Below, piece by piece: positions 1 through 9,481 of a stretch of 64,000 bases of DNA (position 1 is the first letter of the stretch; every line of letters starts with the position of its first letter). The notes below the pieces were generated by a model. The model worked only from the letters and a program-made list of their open reading frames with translations. It made no database searches and had not been told where the DNA came from. The DNA comes from Deinococcus ruber (GTDB taxonomy: Bacteria > Deinococcota > Deinococci > Deinococcales > Deinococcaceae), in the NCBI RefSeq assembly GCF_014648095.1, contig NZ_BMQL01000023.1, forward strand, positions 25,392 to 89,391, in the 5' to 3' direction. The position numbers and the translations under genes are program-made.

Positions 1-482
1 GAGCGAACGCTTCGCTTCAGGACTCTGTTTCCTTTCAGTCTTGCGTGTTCATGGTAGGAAGATAAGGAAGCGTTCATATCGTCTGTTCATACAATGTTCA
101 TTTAAATGAATCGGAACGTACACAAAAAGTGTATTGAGCCATTCGTTTATCTTTGATGGGCATCCGTTTTTTACTGAGGCCTGTTCTTTTAGTTGGAAGG
201 ACAGCCAGAAAGTCATTGGCGGGACGTACAGGCGGCACGACTCGACCAGCCCGCCTGAGCCGTCAGCGTGCCGCGCTGCTTTTGGGATGAGCACCACCGA
301 ACTCGGTCCCGAGCATCGCGTGATCAAGGGCCTGCCAGATCAGTTCGTCTGGCAACAGGTTTCTCTCAGCTGGGGCACCCGCACAATCCCATTACCTTCA
401 ACCCCTGCATCTACGGGTGTATTCGCCACCTTCGCCTTCCTCTGGGTCAGCAGTCACTTCGGCGTTGACACCGGTTGCCTGC
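1..482. other. no recognisable gene
   Basis: The first 200 bases are AT-richer than the rest of the window and the remainder is GC-rich. Short open frames exist on both strands but none resembles a known family or has a convincing start. The 3' end of the histidine kinase gene lies at the right edge. I see nothing to annotate here. Confidence 0.4.
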
Positions 483-2822
483 TCACAGCTCGGCCTCCGG
501 CTGTCTGGGGAGCGTGAAGCTGAAGGTGGCCCCGCCGTCGCCCTGACTTTCCGCAAACACCCGCCCGCCGTGTTTCAGCACGATACGCCGAACGGTCGCC
601 AGTCCAACACCGGTGCCCTGGAAGTCGCGCTCATGGTGCAGGCGCTGGAAAATCCCGAAGAGCTTTGTGGCGTAGGCGGGATCGAAGCCCACGCCGTTAT
701 CCTGCACATGAATCGCCCATTCTGCCGGATGTTCGTCTGCCCAGATGGTCACCACCGACTGCTCGCGCTTGGCCGAGTATTTCACCGCGTTGCTCAGCAG
801 ATTGGTCAGCACCTGTTGCAGCATGGCCGGATCGCCATACACGTGCGGCAGCGTTCCGATGTTCCATGTCACTGGACGCGCCGCGAACTCCAGCGCCACG
901 TCTCGCCGGGCCTGCATGACCAGCGCCGTCAGATCGACCGACCGCAGCTGCAGTTCCTGACGCCCTGAGCGCGACAGCACCAGCATGCCGTCGATCAGGG
1001 AGGTCATGCGGCCTGCGGCCTGCCGGATGATTTCCAGGTACTCATCAGCCTTGTCGTACCGGGCAGTTGCCAGAGCCTTCTGGGTCAGCTCGGCGAAGCC
1101 CATCACGTGCCGCACGGGTGTCCGCAGGTCATGCGAGGCCGAGTAGGTGAACGCTTCGAGTTCATCATTGACGGCCTGGAGTTCCTGAGAACGCAGATCC
1201 AGAGCGTCCCGCTGCTGCAGCAGCTGCACGTTCGTTCTGGAGCGTTCGAGCGCAATCCCCAGACTCCGCGCCGCTGTCTCCAGCACGGCGCACTCCGACG
1301 ACGACCATGCCCGCGCCTGATAGAACCCGAACACCAGCACTCCGTATACGGCATTGCCCACGAGGATGGGCAGGGCCGCCGTGGCCTGAATCGCTGTGAA
1401 TTCCTCGCGTGCCACCTTGGTCGTGGCCGAATCAAAGAGATTCTGATAGTACGGCTGGCGGGTTTCGTAAGGGCGTTCGATGTTCAGGATGCTGCCCCGG
1501 TCAAGCCCGCCCTGAAGCTTCTCAAGCAGCGCCGGATCACGAAATTCGCCCCGGTGCGACCGCAGATGCCACAACTCGCTGTGAAGCTCGTAATACGTGC
1601 TGACGCCCTGAGGCAGCAGCGACAGGATCAGTTCCTGGGCGCGGCCCACCAGCCGCAGCGGATCGTGTTCCAGCGTAAAATCGCGCGACAGGACAGCAAA
1701 CGCCTCAAGCGCCTGGGCACGCACTGCCAGCTCGCTGTGCTGCTCTTTCAGCGTCTCGGACTGGCGGGCACGGTTGAGCGCCAGTCCGAGGGTGGTAGAC
1801 GCACGCCGCAGGATTTCCTGTTCTGTGGACTGCCAGCCACCCGTGGACAGAGGCCGCCAGATCACCAGAAATCCGCCGATCCTGCCGCCCGGAAGCCAGA
1901 TCGGTTCAGCGCCCACCGCGAGCGCAGGGAAAGACGACACGGCGTCCGGATCGAGCCAGTAATTGTCGAGGTACAGGCCACGCCCTTCCTGAAGCACCCG
2001 GCGAAGCAGCGGCGTCTCCTGAAGACTCAGACCCGGCTGAAGCATATGATCGGCAATCGTCGCGGGCGTGTCTCCCCAGAGAATCGGCGGCAGCATTTTC
2101 TGCCCGTCCAGATACACCACCAGCATGCTCAGGGCTTTCAGGGTCGGCCCGAGCTGCGAGAGCGCGAAGGTGGCGATCTCATCGGGGCGTGTCGCCCGCT
2201 GGAGCACGTCACCGAGGGCGGCCAGCAGTTCGGCGTTCTGCCGGGCCGCTTCATACGCCCGCGTGACCTGATCGATCCGGGCTTCGAATGTTCGCAGCAG
2301 TTGAGCACGCCCCACTGCCAGCGCACACTGGGCAGCGAGGATGTGCAGGAAGCGCTTCTCTTCGAGGGTAAAGGTGTGCGGCTCTTTGAAGTCCAGCAGG
2401 AGCGTACCGAGGGGGCGTTCGTCCAGAAACATCGGCAGCAGGGCGCTGGCAACCGGGACGCCGCCGATGCGGGCATTCAGTTCGGGAAAGGTGGCAATCA
2501 GGGCGTCCTGGTGCTCGAAAAACATCGGTTGCTGCCGCTCCAGCACCGCGCCACGCGTACGGCTGTCGAGCGGGCCACCGTGCCACAGATGCTGCGCCTG
2601 CGCTTCGTATCCCCGCGTCGCGGCCACCACCAGACTTCTGCCTGTCTCATCGGCCAGCAGCACCGCCCCGGCCACCGCGTTCAGCGCACTCACTGCCGAT
2701 TCCAGCACAGTCCTGAACACAGCTTCCTGATCGGTGGTGGCCGCCAGCGCTTCGGTCACCCGCTGGAGAGAGCCACTGAGAGGCGGAAGGGCAGACGAGC
2801 CCACGTCGGGCGGTTCGGACAT
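483..2822 (-). CDS. triple-GAF sensor histidine kinase
   Basis: A 779-residue soluble sensor kinase. Three GAF-like domains (about residues 30-175, 200-355 and 375-525) are followed by a phytochrome-type HisKA dimerisation domain whose phospho-acceptor is His564 in the motif SASHDLRTPVRH. A HATPase_c domain follows, with the N box LLSNAVKY, the G1 box DNGVGFD and the G2 box GTGVGLATV. No membrane segment or signal peptide is visible, so it should act in the cytoplasm on a small ligand or redox signal. No response regulator lies beside it, so it is an orphan kinase. Its HisKA/ATPase half closely resembles that of the kinase at 55252-58587, marking the two as paralogues. The ATG start is the first methionine of a frame that begins directly with the family's N-terminal region. 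The ligand is unknown. Confidence 0.9.
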   Translation of the reverse strand: MSEPPDVGSSALPPLSGSLQRVTEALAATTDQEAVFRTVLESAVSALNAVAGAVLLADETGRSLVVAATRGYEAQAQHLWHGGPLDSRTRGAVLERQQPMFFEHQDALIATFPELNARIGGVPVASALLPMFLDERPLGTLLLDFKEPHTFTLEEKRFLHILAAQCALAVGRAQLLRTFEARIDQVTRAYEAARQNAELLAALGDVLQRATRPDEIATFALSQLGPTLKALSMLVVYLDGQKMLPPILWGDTPATIADHMLQPGLSLQETPLLRRVLQEGRGLYLDNYWLDPDAVSSFPALAVGAEPIWLPGGRIGGFLVIWRPLSTGGWQSTEQEILRRASTTLGLALNRARQSETLKEQHSELAVRAQALEAFAVLSRDFTLEHDPLRLVGRAQELILSLLPQGVSTYYELHSELWHLRSHRGEFRDPALLEKLQGGLDRGSILNIERPYETRQPYYQNLFDSATTKVAREEFTAIQATAALPILVGNAVYGVLVFGFYQARAWSSSECAVLETAARSLGIALERSRTNVQLLQQRDALDLRSQELQAVNDELEAFTYSASHDLRTPVRHVMGFAELTQKALATARYDKADEYLEIIRQAAGRMTSLIDGMLVLSRSGRQELQLRSVDLTALVMQARRDVALEFAARPVTWNIGTLPHVYGDPAMLQQVLTNLLSNAVKYSAKREQSVVTIWADEHPAEWAIHVQDNGVGFDPAYATKLFGIFQRLHHERDFQGTGVGLATVRRIVLKHGGRVFAESQGDGGATFSFTLPRQPEAEL

Positions 2823-3017
2823 GCTTCAAGATACTGTGCGGGTTCCGAGTGTCCTATCAGCAAGGTTGCCTTTGCCCACATACTGATTTGCGAGGCTTCA
2901 TCCTGCATGTCCTGCCCTCGGACACGCAGCAGTCGGGGTTCTGCGTCCTGTCGCCTTGCCACCAGCGCCGCTGTCCCGGTCACGCCCCAGTCACCCCTCT
3001 GCTGCTGAGATGCACCC

Positions 3018-4319
3018 ATGACGACCTGTTCCCGTACCCGGCCCGCCCTGCTCGCCGCCTCGCTGCTCTTCGCCTCCAGCCCAGCCGTTCACGCCACGCC
3101 AACGTCGGGTGCGGGCGCGGCCTTCACCCCCCTGTGGGCGCACTCCATCGGCTCGGGTGCAGACGACACCGTGCGTGGCCTCGCCCGCGATTCGCAGGGC
3201 AACGTCATTGTTGCCGGCTCGGTGGGCGGCGACTTCTTCGGAGTGCCCGTGGGACGCGGAGGCTACGTGCAGAAGCTCTCGGAGTCCGGCAAGGTACTGT
3301 GGACGGCCAGGGTCGGAACGGCGCAGGACGACGACCTCTTTGGCCTGACGACCGACGCGGCGGGCAACATCTACGTGGCGGGCCGCACGGCAGGCGAGTT
3401 CCTGCCCGGACAGTCGGCTGGCAGCGACGATGCGTTCGTGGCGAAGCTCACCCCCGCAGGGAAGATCGTGTGGGTAAAGCAGTTCGGTACCCCCGATGAC
3501 GACGACGCCCACGCGGTCGCCCTGGGTCCGGACGGTTCGATCTATGTGATGGGGCAGACGAGGGGAACCCTGCCGCACAACACCGCCGGGGGTGGACTGG
3601 ACACCTTCGTGGCCCGGCTCTCGGGGACCGGCGAGGTGCAGTGGATGCAGCAGTTCGGTGACGAATACAACGAGTACGCAACCGGCGTCGCCGCAGACGG
3701 CTCGGGCCACGTGTACATCGCCGGAACCACCGTCACCGACCGGCTGGGTGCCTCGAACGGATTTGTGATTCAGCTCGGCGTGGACGGCCACCCGACCTGG
3801 GCGAAGCAGTACGGTACACGTGGGCAGACCTCCGTGAATGCCCTCGCGGTCCGGGGAAACACGGTGGCCCTCGTGGGAGACACGACCGGCACGCTGCCCG
3901 GAGCGCAGGCGAGCGGCGACGGCTCAGACCTCGACGCCTTTGTCATGGACGTGAGCGCAGACGGAGCGATGAGGTGGATTCGCCAGTTCGGCTCGGCAGA
4001 CCGGGACGGCGCTCTGGGCGTCAGCCTCGCTGCGGACGACACCGTGACCGTCACAGGGTACGTGAGCGGCCCCGTGTTCGACCAGAAGACCCAGGGTGAA
4101 GACGACGTGTTCGTCAGCCAGTACTCTGCGAAAGGAGAGCGGCGCTGGACGCGGACCTTCGGCACTCCACGGTCCGACCTCGGATATATGGTCCTGACCG
4201 CGAACGACGACCTTTTCGTGGCAGGCACCTCAGACGGCCCCATCACGGGAAAGCCCGTTGCCGGGGCAGGAGACGCCTTCGTGGTCCGTCTTCCCCTGAA
4301 GGCCAGCCCAGCACACTGA
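3018..4319 (+). CDS. secreted SBBP/beta-propeller repeat protein
   Basis: A 433-residue exported protein. An N-terminal signal peptide (basic start, then a hydrophobic stretch ending in AVHA) precedes about eight repeats of roughly 45-50 residues. Each repeat has the pattern W-x-x-x-x-G-(T/S)-x-x-x-D, a G-N-I/V-Y-V-A-G strand and a D-A-F-V-x-x-L strand. This is the SBBP (beta-propeller) repeat that folds into blades. Proteins of this kind are cell-surface or periplasmic scaffolds with no assigned enzymatic role. It lies alone between a divergent kinase and the BTAD regulator, so nothing ties it to a pathway. The family call rests on the repeat pattern; the function is unknown. Confidence 0.8.
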   Translation: MTTCSRTRPALLAASLLFASSPAVHATPTSGAGAAFTPLWAHSIGSGADDTVRGLARDSQGNVIVAGSVGGDFFGVPVGRGGYVQKLSESGKVLWTARVGTAQDDDLFGLTTDAAGNIYVAGRTAGEFLPGQSAGSDDAFVAKLTPAGKIVWVKQFGTPDDDDAHAVALGPDGSIYVMGQTRGTLPHNTAGGGLDTFVARLSGTGEVQWMQQFGDEYNEYATGVAADGSGHVYIAGTTVTDRLGASNGFVIQLGVDGHPTWAKQYGTRGQTSVNALAVRGNTVALVGDTTGTLPGAQASGDGSDLDAFVMDVSADGAMRWIRQFGSADRDGALGVSLAADDTVTVTGYVSGPVFDQKTQGEDDVFVSQYSAKGERRWTRTFGTPRSDLGYMVLTANDDLFVAGTSDGPITGKPVAGAGDAFVVRLPLKASPAH

Positions 4320-4448
4320 CAGTGGGGTGCGGTACCCCGGATAGGGTGGCCGGATCGGAGAAAGGACCGTCTGTGTAGGAGCAGGGTGGGCCTTGAGGAA
4401 AGGCGGGGAGATGTGACGCTGTTCTGAGTGAGGCGACCCGCACAGAGA

Positions 4449-4454
4449 TAGAAT
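4449..4454 (+). promoter_or_regulatory. -10 box of BTAD regulator gene
   Basis: The hexamer TAGAAT lies nine bases before the ATG of the gene at 4464, fitting the Deinococcus TANNNT -10 pattern. No Shine-Dalgarno sequence is present, so the transcript is probably leaderless. No clear -35 box is seen. Confidence 0.45.
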
Positions 4455-4463
4455 AAAGCCCTC

Positions 4464-7400
4464 ATGAACATGCCTGTATGGCGCGCAGAGGTGCTTGGCC
4501 CCGCACAGCTCCGTGGCCCGAACCAGGAGGCCCTGTTTCCCGAACGCAAGCTTGCCGCCTCTCTCGCGTATCTAGCGCTGGAGGGCGCGACTTCCCGCTC
4601 GCGGCTGGTGGGGCTGCTGTGGCCCGACTCTCCCGAGGCCACCGCCCGCAACAACCTCTCGCAGATGTTGCGCCGACTGCGCCTCACGACTGGCCGCGAG
4701 CTGATCGTCGGGGTCGATCAGGTGCAGCTCGCGCCTGAGCTGACGGTGGACGCCCTGGAGGTGCGTGATCTCGCCGCGCAGGGCCGCCTCGCCGGGCGGC
4801 TCGCACACAGCGGAGAGCTGCTCGCCGGGCTGCCCTACGACGACTGCCCGGACTTTGCCGACTGGCTCACCGCCGAGCGAGAGCGCTTTCTGGAGTGGCA
4901 CACTGCGGCGATCCGGGCCGAACTCCTGCGGCTGGAACGGGAGGGAGAGTACGGCCCGGCCCTGAGTCTCGCCCGTTCCATGCTCGACCTCGACCCGGTT
5001 TCAGAGGAAGCCTTTCGCCACACCATGCGGCTTCATTACCTGAACGGCGACCGTCCGGCAGCCCTCAAGGCGTACCACCGCTGCCAGGACACGCTGCGCC
5101 GCGAGTTTGGGGTGGACCCGCTGCCAGAAACCGCCGCGCTGGCCCGCGAGATCGACCGGGGCACCCTGCCCGTTCTGTCGCCGGGCAAGGCCACAGTTCT
5201 GCCGCTCGCGGTTCAGCGGCCACCGCATCTGGTGGGCCGGGAGCGCGAGTGGATCCAGATGGAGGCGGCGTGGGCAGCGGGTCAGGGCATCCTGCTGGCA
5301 GGGCCGCCCGGGGTGGGCAAGACGCGGCTGGCTCAGGACTTCCTGGCAGCTCGGGGGCCGTATGCCCGCTTCGAGGCCCGACCCGGCGACGCAAATGTGC
5401 CGTACTCGACGCTGACCCGTGCGTGGCGCGACTGGCTGACCCCGGTCGTGGGGGCGCAGCTGCCGACATGGGCGCGGCAGGAACTCGCTCGGCTGGCCCC
5501 GGAATTCGGCCCGCCCCCGCCACCCATGACCAGCCAGGAAGAGAAACTGCGCTTCTTCGCGGCGGGCGCCGAATTGCTCCTGCGCTCCGTCGCCGGGCCG
5601 GGCCTGGGCGGGCAGATCTACGACGACGTGCAGTACATGGACGCCGCCAGCACCGAGCTGAGCACCTACGCGACCTCCTCGGTGCCGGACGCGCAGGGCG
5701 GTGACCGGCTGCGCCGCCTCATCCTGACGTACCGCACGGGCGAACTGCCGCCCCACATCGCGCCCCTGCTGGCATCGCTGGTCGACGCCGGACAGTTCGT
5801 GCGGATCGAACTCGACCCCCTCCCGGACGCCGGATTAGACGCCCTGATGGACGACCTCGGCGTGCCTGCCGATCCTGCGGCACGCGCCCGGCTCCGGGAA
5901 CACAGCGGCGGCAATCCCCTGTTCCTGCTCGAAACCGTGCGGCATCTCATCGAGACCGGGCAGTCTGAGCGTGCGCTTCCCGAGCGGTTACCGCTGCCGC
6001 CCAAGGTGGGCCAGCTCATCGGACGACGCCTCACCCTGCTCTCGCCGCCCGCCCTCCAGGCGGCGCGTGCCGCCGCCACATTGCAGCGCGATTTCGATGT
6101 CGAACTGGTCGCCCAGGTGCTGGGTGCGCCGCTCTTCGACGTGATGACCGCCTGGGAGGAACTGGGAGCAGCCCAGATCGTCACCGGCGAGCGGTTCTCG
6201 CACGACGCCGTGTACGAGACGGTGCGGCAGGGCATTCCCGCCTCGGTGGGGCCGCTGCTGCACCGCGGGGCGGCCAAGGCGCTGGAACGCAGCGGCGGCC
6301 ACCCCGCCCGCATCGCGGAGCACTGGGAGGAGGGCGGTAAACCGGCCCTGGCCGCGCCGGAGTGGCTCAACGCCGCCGAGCAGGCGCGGTCCCGCTACCT
6401 GATGGCCGAGTGCGCCCGGACGCTGAGGCGGGCGGGCGACGCCTTCTGGGCGGCGGGCGAGCAGGACCGCGCCTTCGATGCCTGGTCGGACGCCACCTCG
6501 CGCCTCTTTGACCTGGAGGACCGCGCGGGGGTCGAGGCGGCGGTGCGCGGCCTGTTCGAGCATGCCCGGACGCCGCGCCAGAAGGCCGTCGCCTACCGCT
6601 TACGCAGCTCGGCATGCCAGATGGACCGCGACGTTGCCGGGACCCTGGAGGCCGCACACCTGGGGATGGCCTGCGCGGTGCAGGCGGGAGACGGGCGTCT
6701 GGAGGCTCAACTGCTCGAAAGCCTGTTCGCGGCCAGCTACCTCCAGGAGTACCCGGACGACCCGACTCCCTGGCTGACGCGCATGATGGAGATCGGCGTG
6801 GCGCTGCCCGATCAGGACGTGCAGGGCACCGCCCACGCCCTGTTCGCCATGTACCTGCAAGACCGCCGCCCCCGAGACGCCCGCACCCACGCCGAGGCGT
6901 CGGAGGCGATCTACCGCGCACTCGGCAAGGCAGTGGACGGCGTGAGCTGCGCTCAGAAGAGCGTGCGTGCGTGCCTGACCCTGGGGGATCTGGAGGCCGC
7001 CGAGGCCGGACTGCGCCGCATGGCCGCCTACCTCGACACCGGCGAGGGCCTGACCACCCAGCGACTGCTGTACTTCGAGAAGCGTGCCGTGCTGGCCCTC
7101 GCACGCGGCGAATACAGCGCGGCGCTCGTTCACCTCGGCCACGCCCTCGACCTCACGGCGGTGCATCAGGCGGTGTGGCAGTCGCTGCTCCAGGGCTGGC
7201 GGGTCAAACTCCTGACCGAGCTGGGCGCACGGGAAGAAGCGCACGACACGGCCCAGACGCTCCTGGCAGCGCTGCCGGGCTCGGCAAATCGGCGGCCCGA
7301 GCCCCGGGTGCTGGCGCTGGAGGCGCTGGCCGACCTGGGAGACGTGGACGCGGCCGAAGCTGCTCTGCGGGCAGTGGAACGGGTGCCGTTCGCGGGCGTG

Positions 7401-7808
7401 TACTGGGGTGCCCGCCGCGACCTGGCCCACGCGCGGCTGTTGCCCGCAACTCAGCGCCTGCCGCTGCTCGACACGGTGCTGAATCACGCCCGCGCAGATG
7501 GCCTGGAGGGTGTGGCCCTCGCCGCCGAGGTGCGCCGCAACGCCGCGCGGCTGGACCTGGGCCTCGCCCCGCTGCCCTGGGAGGCCGACGCCGGACGCCA
7601 CCCCGCCGGGGTGATCGGGGTGGGCGAGTGGCTGGGGGTGCGGGCGCGAGTGGCGCAGGCGCAGGGCGACGGAGAAACAGCGCTCGCGGCCCTCCAGACC
7701 TGGATCAGGCGAACTGCCGAGCTGGACGTGCCGCCTGAGTACCGCACAAGCTTTCTGGGACAGTCCCGACTCCGCGCCCTGCTGCAAGGCGAGGCAGCCA
7801 GACTCTAG
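4464..7808 (+). CDS. BTAD-domain ATPase/TPR transcriptional regulator
   Basis: An 1114-residue cytoplasmic regulator. The N-terminus (about 1-90) looks like the OmpR/SARP-type winged helix seen in Deinococcus and actinobacterial BTAD proteins (W-P-D-S-P-E-A then N-N-L-S-Q-M-L-R-R-L-R). It is followed by the bacterial transcriptional activation domain (about 100-245, motif HRCQDTLRREFGVDP). An AAA/STAND-type ATPase comes next, with the Walker A motif GPPGVGKT near residue 280 and a degenerate acidic Walker B strand (IYDDVQYMD). The last 500 residues are alpha-helical, TPR-like repeats that usually bind the activating signal. Such proteins are ATP-dependent activators switched on through the TPR part. 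It is followed by a terminator and convergently by the lipoprotein operon. The target genes are not evident. Confidence 0.85.
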   Translation: MNMPVWRAEVLGPAQLRGPNQEALFPERKLAASLAYLALEGATSRSRLVGLLWPDSPEATARNNLSQMLRRLRLTTGRELIVGVDQVQLAPELTVDALEVRDLAAQGRLAGRLAHSGELLAGLPYDDCPDFADWLTAERERFLEWHTAAIRAELLRLEREGEYGPALSLARSMLDLDPVSEEAFRHTMRLHYLNGDRPAALKAYHRCQDTLRREFGVDPLPETAALAREIDRGTLPVLSPGKATVLPLAVQRPPHLVGREREWIQMEAAWAAGQGILLAGPPGVGKTRLAQDFLAARGPYARFEARPGDANVPYSTLTRAWRDWLTPVVGAQLPTWARQELARLAPEFGPPPPPMTSQEEKLRFFAAGAELLLRSVAGPGLGGQIYDDVQYMDAASTELSTYATSSVPDAQGGDRLRRLILTYRTGELPPHIAPLLASLVDAGQFVRIELDPLPDAGLDALMDDLGVPADPAARARLREHSGGNPLFLLETVRHLIETGQSERALPERLPLPPKVGQLIGRRLTLLSPPALQAARAAATLQRDFDVELVAQVLGAPLFDVMTAWEELGAAQIVTGERFSHDAVYETVRQGIPASVGPLLHRGAAKALERSGGHPARIAEHWEEGGKPALAAPEWLNAAEQARSRYLMAECARTLRRAGDAFWAAGEQDRAFDAWSDATSRLFDLEDRAGVEAAVRGLFEHARTPRQKAVAYRLRSSACQMDRDVAGTLEAAHLGMACAVQAGDGRLEAQLLESLFAASYLQEYPDDPTPWLTRMMEIGVALPDQDVQGTAHALFAMYLQDRRPRDARTHAEASEAIYRALGKAVDGVSCAQKSVRACLTLGDLEAAEAGLRRMAAYLDTGEGLTTQRLLYFEKRAVLALARGEYSAALVHLGHALDLTAVHQAVWQSLLQGWRVKLLTELGAREEAHDTAQTLLAALPGSANRRPEPRVLALEALADLGDVDAAEAALRAVERVPFAGVYWGARRDLAHARLLPATQRLPLLDTVLNHARADGLEGVALAAEVRRNAARLDLGLAPLPWEADAGRHPAGVIGVGEWLGVRARVAQAQGDGETALAALQTWIRRTAELDVPPEYRTSFLGQSRLRALLQGEAARL

Positions 7809-7827
7809 CGCAGTTCCCGGGCGTCGG

Positions 7828-7861
7828 AAGGAGGCACCGCGTCCTGATCGGCCTCCTTTTT
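7828..7861 (+). terminator. rho-independent terminator
   Basis: An 8-bp perfect stem (AAGGAGGC at 7828-7835, GCCTCCTT at 7851-7858) with a 15-base loop runs into a T tract. It lies 20 bases after the stop codon of the BTAD gene and should end that transcript. Confidence 0.8.
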
Positions 7862-7973
7862 CGACACCCTTCTGTTGTCAGATGCGCCAGACAGCGGCTG
7901 ACCGCGCCTCCAGGCTCTGCCCCGTTTTGCTGGCCCCGAGGGTATGAACGGCGCCCGCTGAGGCAGCGGGGCT

Positions 7974-9449
7974 TCACGGCACCCGGGTCAGATCCCAGTC
8001 GACGGTGAGGGTGGTCTTGATACCGGCCTGCTCGCCGGGCTGCTGAAGGTGGCCGGTGTAGTGGTTGGCGTTCTTCGGGTCTGGCACCAGCTTCACGGCG
8101 ACAGTTTCCCCGCGCAGATCAAAGTCGTTGCTGCTGCTCCACGAGCGGTCGCCGCTGGGGTCGGGCGGCGGGCACTGGGCCGTGACCTTCTGACGGTTGT
8201 GGTGGGTCATGGTGCCCCTGGTTCCGATGGACTGGAAGGCGAGCTGATACGCGCCGTCCTCCGACTGTTCCAGCGTGCGCTGCACCGTGTTCTGGCCCGA
8301 CATGGTGGCCTGGAAGTCCCACCAGTCCTCGGTGACGTACACGCTGCACCAGTCGCTGACGGTCTTGTTGTACCCGTTCCCGGTCTCGGCGGCCTGCGCC
8401 TCGGCCTTCAGGGTCAGGACGCTGGACTCAGGCCCTTCCTGCACGGTGCCCTGAATGGTCTGGGTTTCGTCGTAGGTCACGGTGGCCTGCTCCTGCCCGG
8501 TCGAGGGCGGCGTGGCCGGCGTCGTTTTCTGGCCTTCCTCGTGGTACCGGACGGTGCCCGACCACGTGCCGACCGGCAGGGGAGTCGGCGGGTCGTCTGT
8601 AACCGTCACGTTGGACACCAACGTCAGGCGTGCGCCCGACAGGTCATTGATCTGCACCGAAACCGCCACCGGGTTCTTTGCGGGCTGTCTGGCAGGGGCC
8701 GTATAGGTCGCTGTGCCGGGCTCGGTGGAGGTCACGGTGCCCGCTGCCGACGTGCCGCCCGCGACGCCATCCACCGACCAGTTGCGGGCCACGTGAGAGG
8801 CGACCACGTTGGCCGCGCACTCGTTGGTCGGCGTGTTGGGAAGGGGCACGAACAGGTCATCTCCGTCCTGGAGCGGGGCGCAGTCCACGACCTCCAGCGG
8901 CACGCTCTGCCCAACCTGCACGGTTGCCTTCAGGGGCAGCAGCTGCACGCCCTCGACCATCGACCAGTCGCTGAAGTGATTGGTTTCCACCGAGACGGTG
9001 TGGGCCACCAGGTCACGGGTCGGATGGCGGTACATCTGCCACACACCGCCCCTGTCCTGATAGGCGATGCTGAGCGCCTCAGGCGCAGAGCCCTCGGTGT
9101 CCTGATCGGTGTAGGCGAAGGTCACTCTGACGGGTTTGGCGAAGCTGGTACCCTCCGGCGTGAGGCGGTAGGCGGGGTGGGAGGTGCCGGGGGCTGTGCC
9201 GTTGATCGGCTGGATTCCGACCGTCTGGTCGCCGACCAGCGCACCGGGGGGAATATCGATCCGTGGACCGCCGGGCACACTCAGGGTGCCGCCCGCCGCA
9301 CCGATGATGGCGGTGACGGGCGTTCCTATCGGTGAGGGGGTGGAGCCGCTGGGGCCACCTCCCCCCGTGTTACCGGTGGGGGGCGCGGAGGTGGTACAGG
9401 CCGAGACGCTGAGGGCCAGGCACAGCCCGAGGAGTGCTGTTTTCTTCAT
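7974..9449 (-). CDS. lipoprotein with ZU5-like domain
   Basis: A 491-residue lipoprotein. The first 20 residues form a signal peptide with the lipobox LSVSAC, so Cys18 would be lipidated. A Gly/Ser/Pro linker follows, then a ZU5-like fold (about 50-165: GGTLSVPGG, then IPPGAL, then a valine/threonine-rich strand region). The rest holds Ig-like stretches without a known catalytic motif. The purine-rich sequence AAGAAGG lies at good spacing before the ATG. It is the last gene of a three-gene minus-strand operon with the lipoprotein at 9482-10348 (32-base gap) and the secreted protein at 10428-11231. It is probably a surface-anchored binding or structural protein; the substrate is unknown. Confidence 0.75.
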   Translation of the reverse strand: MKKTALLGLCLALSVSACTTSAPPTGNTGGGGPSGSTPSPIGTPVTAIIGAAGGTLSVPGGPRIDIPPGALVGDQTVGIQPINGTAPGTSHPAYRLTPEGTSFAKPVRVTFAYTDQDTEGSAPEALSIAYQDRGGVWQMYRHPTRDLVAHTVSVETNHFSDWSMVEGVQLLPLKATVQVGQSVPLEVVDCAPLQDGDDLFVPLPNTPTNECAANVVASHVARNWSVDGVAGGTSAAGTVTSTEPGTATYTAPARQPAKNPVAVSVQINDLSGARLTLVSNVTVTDDPPTPLPVGTWSGTVRYHEEGQKTTPATPPSTGQEQATVTYDETQTIQGTVQEGPESSVLTLKAEAQAAETGNGYNKTVSDWCSVYVTEDWWDFQATMSGQNTVQRTLEQSEDGAYQLAFQSIGTRGTMTHHNRQKVTAQCPPPDPSGDRSWSSSNDFDLRGETVAVKLVPDPKNANHYTGHLQQPGEQAGIKTTLTVDWDLTRVP

Positions 9450-9481
9450 CGTGGAACCTTCTTTCTGGAATGAATGTGGGG

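Noticed and set aside
1107..3008. 633-codon plus-strand frame opposite the first histidine kinase
   Set aside because: No domain resemblance; it mirrors the codon positions of the kinase gene and is a shadow frame.
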